64,000 nucleotides of DNA, from assembly GCA_936440205.1 (NCBI GenBank), contig OW387147.1:4712001-4776000 (forward strand), in the 5' to 3' direction. Of the stretch, positions 60,501-64,000 are shown one piece after another. Below the pieces are notes generated by a model. It had not been told where the DNA came from, did no database searches, and saw nothing but the letters and a program-made list of their open reading frames with translations. The translations under genes and the position numbers were made by a program. Each line of letters starts with the position of its first letter. Position 1 is the stretch's first letter. The DNA comes from Lepidonotus clava. Its lineage: Eukaryota > Annelida > Polychaeta > Phyllodocida > Polynoidae.

Positions 60501-62962
60501 TCTGAACGATATTCTTCCAGTAGCTCGTTAAATTTCTTCTCCGTTGCAGCACGGTCAGACATGGTGTTACGAATGTGATATAACAAATCCTGAGATTTTG
60601 GACCTGAGTCGAACACATGTTTATCCAAGTCGAACAGAATATCTTTGAAAATGTCAAGGGTGTCCTTAGCCGATTTAGTTGCCATTTCTCGTAATCCTAG
60701 AACATATGGTCGGCCATCACTGGTAAAGATATTGTATACGCATGATTTTGTTCCATACTTCGACGTTTCATCAGTTGCAAGTGTGGTGTTTGGCTGCCTC
60801 CCAACCTCATCAACTAGCTGCTGCTGGGCCAGTTCCAATCGTTGTAAATTTATCTGATTCACTGTTGATAGTGATGGAGTACGATCTGGCTTCTTTCCAA
60901 CCATACCAAGACAAGCTTCTAAAACTGGTCCTACTTTGGAAGCGGGAACATGATTTTCCAGCAATTTGTGAATACAATGCTGTACCTCTGTGGTATAGAC
61001 ACCTTTGCTGCTGTCATAAAGCATAACAGTTTCACTTTTACATTTAGCTAAATCATCTTTGAGAATACTAATTTCATCCTCAAGGTAGGCCACTCGCCTA
61101 CTTAATTCAGTCTTTTCTAACTTTAGAGCCTTAATATCTGCACTGGAATCTTCTCCATTTGCAGTAACGTCATCATTTTCAAATCTAGCTACCTTCTTGC
61201 GCTGGTAGGAAACATCAGCCCTAAGACGTTTTAGTTCGGCATTTTTACCTGTTCGGATGATCTGCAATTCATCAGTCTTTGAATTAAGTGCAATATTCAG
61301 AGACGTTGTTTGTTCACACGATCTGCTGAGATCGTCTTCAACACGTGCAAGTTCACTTTTAGTGCTAACTAAGTCTTTGGATATGTCTTCTAGCACTTTA
61401 TCTTTTGTTACATCTGGGGCACTAAGCAGAAGCTTCTGAGTTTCAGTTAAACAGAGATTATCTTGATTGCGTTTTTTGGGGAAGGCAAAGTCTTTGGAGA
61501 GAAGTTCTTGAATTTGTTCATTAACATGGTGTAAGCGCTTACTTTTCCTTAAATTTCTAATGTTCTCATTAAGACGTGTTATAGTTTTCCTCAGAGTGTT
61601 ATCATGGATGTCTGGTATGGCGGGATTATCCTGTGATTTTACAAAGATAATAGTTTTGTTGATACCATTGGCATATAGAAATTCGAGTACATCCTTGTTG
61701 GTAATCATTATTTCAAGTTCCTGGTAAATTTGCACTGACAGGAAGCAATCATCACTCAATTCTACAGGTCTGTTTGGACCGCCACACTAGACCTTTTTTT
61801 GTTGCATGTACATACGCATGTGCATGCACTTGTGCGAACTTCAGAGATCATTTGGGGGACAGAATTCGCCTCTGTAGTATTTACCACATTCATCGGAGGC
61901 ACTGATTCATACAATTCAGATTCTGACTCTGTGTCAGGCACAAGAATATTTTGGGTTTCGTCAGGATCAATATCTAAGGAGTCGGTGTCTAAGTCCTAGA
62001 AATAAGATAAAATAAGCACAAAAAAATATATATCTAACAACCTACCACCAAAGCACTACAACATTAACATGCAGATGAAGATGGTGAAACATGAGGAAAA
62101 TAATCAACCACCAAGGCAAAGATTCTAAACTCGAGCATGTGATTTACAAGAGAAACATTAAACTAACAGAGAAAGGAGTAGAAATTTAAGCAAAATAGAA
62201 AAGAGAATACAGTTTTCTATTAAGATTAATGTATAATAATAACCATCCACCAACAACTAAAAGTATAGGTACAACAGGGCTTAACAAATCAGAGGTCCGT
62301 ATGACCAAGGCAACCAGAAAAAGTGGCGAGGCAACACTTAGGTGAGACTTAAAAATAAATATCTTTCTGATGGACAGGCCAGGTGATTTTTTTTATAGCC
62401 AGGTTGAAAACGTTTTTTTTTCATTTTTCAAAAAGAAGAAAAAAACAATTAAAAAGAAAATCATCCTCTAATATGCTCTCACGATACTTTTTTTTAGCAT
62501 AAAAAATCCCACACTAATTCTTAAACCATGGCAAAACAAATTCCCAGTAGGCCACTAAGTCAAAAAACGATTTGTCAAGCCCTGACAATGTAAATGTACC
62601 CAAGCTTGCTATGGTACTTAGCTTTGCCTAATCAAGACATGGGTAACATAAATTTTATGTCCTTTGACTACTTTGGTGGAATAATTTGGATGGCATTGAA
62701 CATAAATGCTTTAATAAAACGAAATCTAACCACCAAAAAGGGGACCTTAGTGTTCACACAAATCCCAACAAACACTCGATTTGCAGACTTCTGAATACAT
62801 AAAAGATAATTCTTTGATAAATAGGGTCAATTCTTATCATACCTGAAACATGGTAGATCTTCTGTTATTGTGCTGTCTATCAGGCATCTCATCCACGTCT
62901 TGATCTGAACTCTCTTCGGAGAACCATAACTGGCTGTCTTCAAGGTAGGGCTCATCCAATAC
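57521..62962 (-). CDS. Uncharacterised coiled-coil protein with transposase-like core, 3' part of a spliced gene
   Basis: Exons on the minus strand: 62962-62843, 61995-61885, 61786-58970 and 57670-57521, all joined in phase 0 at GT-AG sites; 5' exons lie beyond the window. At least 1,065 residues. The first two exons encode an acidic Ser/Asp/Glu-rich region. The 939-codon exon has coiled-coil segments (Leu/Lys/Glu-rich, about residues 60-245, counted from the Leu before SDDCFLSV), then a core with TDETSKYG (D330), MSDRAATEKKF (D402), CSLH (C448, H451) and CEANFAYLDLL (E715). A Lys/Glu/Arg-rich helix (755-810) and VCHTFEEQEG...YLGNVISR follow. The last exon adds VPGFPSWYNIVYTDED and YTYQLMEDLRDGNLRI, completing a small module that starts on the previous exon and may be Tudor- or chromo-like. 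I recall similar multicopy proteins in invertebrate genomes but no established function. D, D, CxxH and E in this order resemble hAT-like RNase H-fold transposases; this is inference. It could be an active element gene or a host-adopted one. Confidence 0.75.
62275..62584. mobile_element. CAGGGCTTAACAAATC MITE in an intron
   Basis: CAGGGCTTAACAAATC and GATTTGTCAAGCCCTG are inverted copies differing at one base. The element is 310 bp with ACAA on both sides (4 bp). It lies in the intron between the exons at 61885-61995 and 62843-62962. The interior includes AAGGCAACCAGAAAAAGTGG and A/T tracts. Confidence 0.65.
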
Positions 62963-63045
62963 CTATAGTATAAGAGAGAATGTTAAACAGAAAATCTTTG
63001 ACAGAGCTTCTGGGTTACTTTAGGAATAGAGCTTGAATGCCCAGT

Positions 63046-63586
63046 CACGCCACGGACAGATAATGCTACTTCGGGAGCCAGCCTCCGGAAAATGCATACC
63101 TCCGCCCCGATAATGCATACTTCGGAGCCTCCCACAACTTCATCACATAAACAACCATGGAAGTCTTCACATGGAAGTTTTCCATAAGATACAATGTTAC
63201 AAGATATTAGTCTAACCACGGAATGTATCATAAGTTATGAAAAAAACTTATACCATTCAATTAATTTTCATTATGATCCTTCCTGAGAAAAGTTTTGGTT
63301 TACCAAGTATTTTTTCAGACCCATCCATTCCCCCCCTGCAAATATTTTTTCCAACAATCTTGTCATGGAAGTACACGAATTTTGCTAAACAACATGGTAA
63401 AAATAAAAGGCATATACCCTGAAATATTCTGCAAGCAAGCTGTATATATTTTGTATTTTGTAAAATAACAGTGAATTTCCGTTCCCAGCATTGCGAAACT
63501 CGCCTCCCGAAGTAGCATTACCAGGGCCGAGGTATGCACTTTCTCAGTGCTGGCTCTGGAATACGCATTATCTGTCCACCAGTGTA
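63046..63586. mobile_element. CACGCTGGTGGACGG TIR element, copy 2
   Basis: Inverted relative to copy 1 at 54522-55055, it matches along most of its length: ATAATGC...GGAGCC blocks at both ends, AAATTCACTGTTATTTTACA on the minus strand, and TACATTCCGTGG within. Flanking 5-mers CCAGT and CCTGT differ at one base. It lies in an intron or 5' flank of the transposase-like gene. More diverged than copy 1, so probably older. Confidence 0.75.
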
Positions 63587-64000
63587 CCTGTGGTAAACAG
63601 GGGTGGAGATAACCAATAGCCCGGTGGCCCAAGGCATTTAAGAAGCATGTCAGGCTCCTAGTTTTTCAAGCCTAGGGTTATGACCGGCCCCTAAAAATCA
63701 ATGGATTATTCTCCCAGATTGTCATTATTTGGTTTTCAATTTATTATTTTTACCCTTGTTGTCCTTTGTTAAGTGCTGCAAATAGTATTCAAATATAGTT
63801 GTCTATAGGGAAACCATGATCTTTACTTATTTGCCTAGACCCAACATAGGGTAGCCTGAAAATTTACTGTTTATTACATGTAATGTTAAGAGCACTGGTA
63901 GCTAAATACGGCACACTTCCTAGATATTACAGAGAGCAAAATTTGGTTGTCCATTGGGCAACTTGCCCAAGTACTTGGTTGCCCGGCACCTTCTGGTTGT
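63587..64000. other. Right edge, intron or 5' flank of the transposase-like gene
   Basis: No exon recognised. The last 60 bp (TTGGGCAACTTGCCCAA hairpin, GGTTGCCCGG) look like the start of another repeat cut by the window edge. Confidence 0.35.

Overview
This window looks like one contig from the nuclear genome of an animal, most likely a marine invertebrate. The evidence is two genes with GT-AG introns, one of them a sorcin-type penta-EF-hand gene; a 5'-truncated LINE with poly(A); a tRNA-derived SINE; and many short terminal-inverted-repeat (TIR) DNA elements. No bacterial operons, CRISPR arrays or rRNA genes are visible. I cannot name the species. A 200-base run of N at 16583-16782 is an assembly gap.

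Layout. From 1 to about 48 kb the window is gene-poor. It holds MITE-like elements of at least seven families, a LINE fragment (26934-28735) and two further LINE tails (about 40.4 and 40.8-41.05 kb, minus strand). It also holds a SINE with a 13-bp target duplication (25028-25240), minisatellites, microsatellites and very many G/C homopolymers. Several CpG-rich patches carry CRE, CCAAT, YY1-like or NRF1-like motifs and look like promoters without recognisable genes. The only host coding exon I can support there is a 58-bp signal-peptide exon at 35341-35398 on the minus strand.

From 48.3 to 55.6 kb, minus strand, lies a complete nine-exon sorcin-like gene (248 codons plus stop). It has two micro-exons (25 and 22 bp), a decayed duplicate of its main EF-hand exon, and a first intron packed with a 40-bp minisatellite and TIR elements. 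From 57.5 kb to beyond the right edge, minus strand, lies the 3' part of a second gene (at least 1,065 codons). It encodes an uncharacterised coiled-coil protein with a transposase-like D...D...CxxH...E layout and a small C-terminal module on its own exon. Its introns also carry TIR elements, one of the same family as the element in the sorcin-like gene.

The two genes share a strand but I see no functional link between them. The main new observations are the covarying hairpin in the LINE 3' tails, the spliced transposase-like gene, the fossil EF-hand exon, and the recurrence of 5-bp target duplications in several unrelated-looking TIR families. Everything was read by eye; no database search was run.
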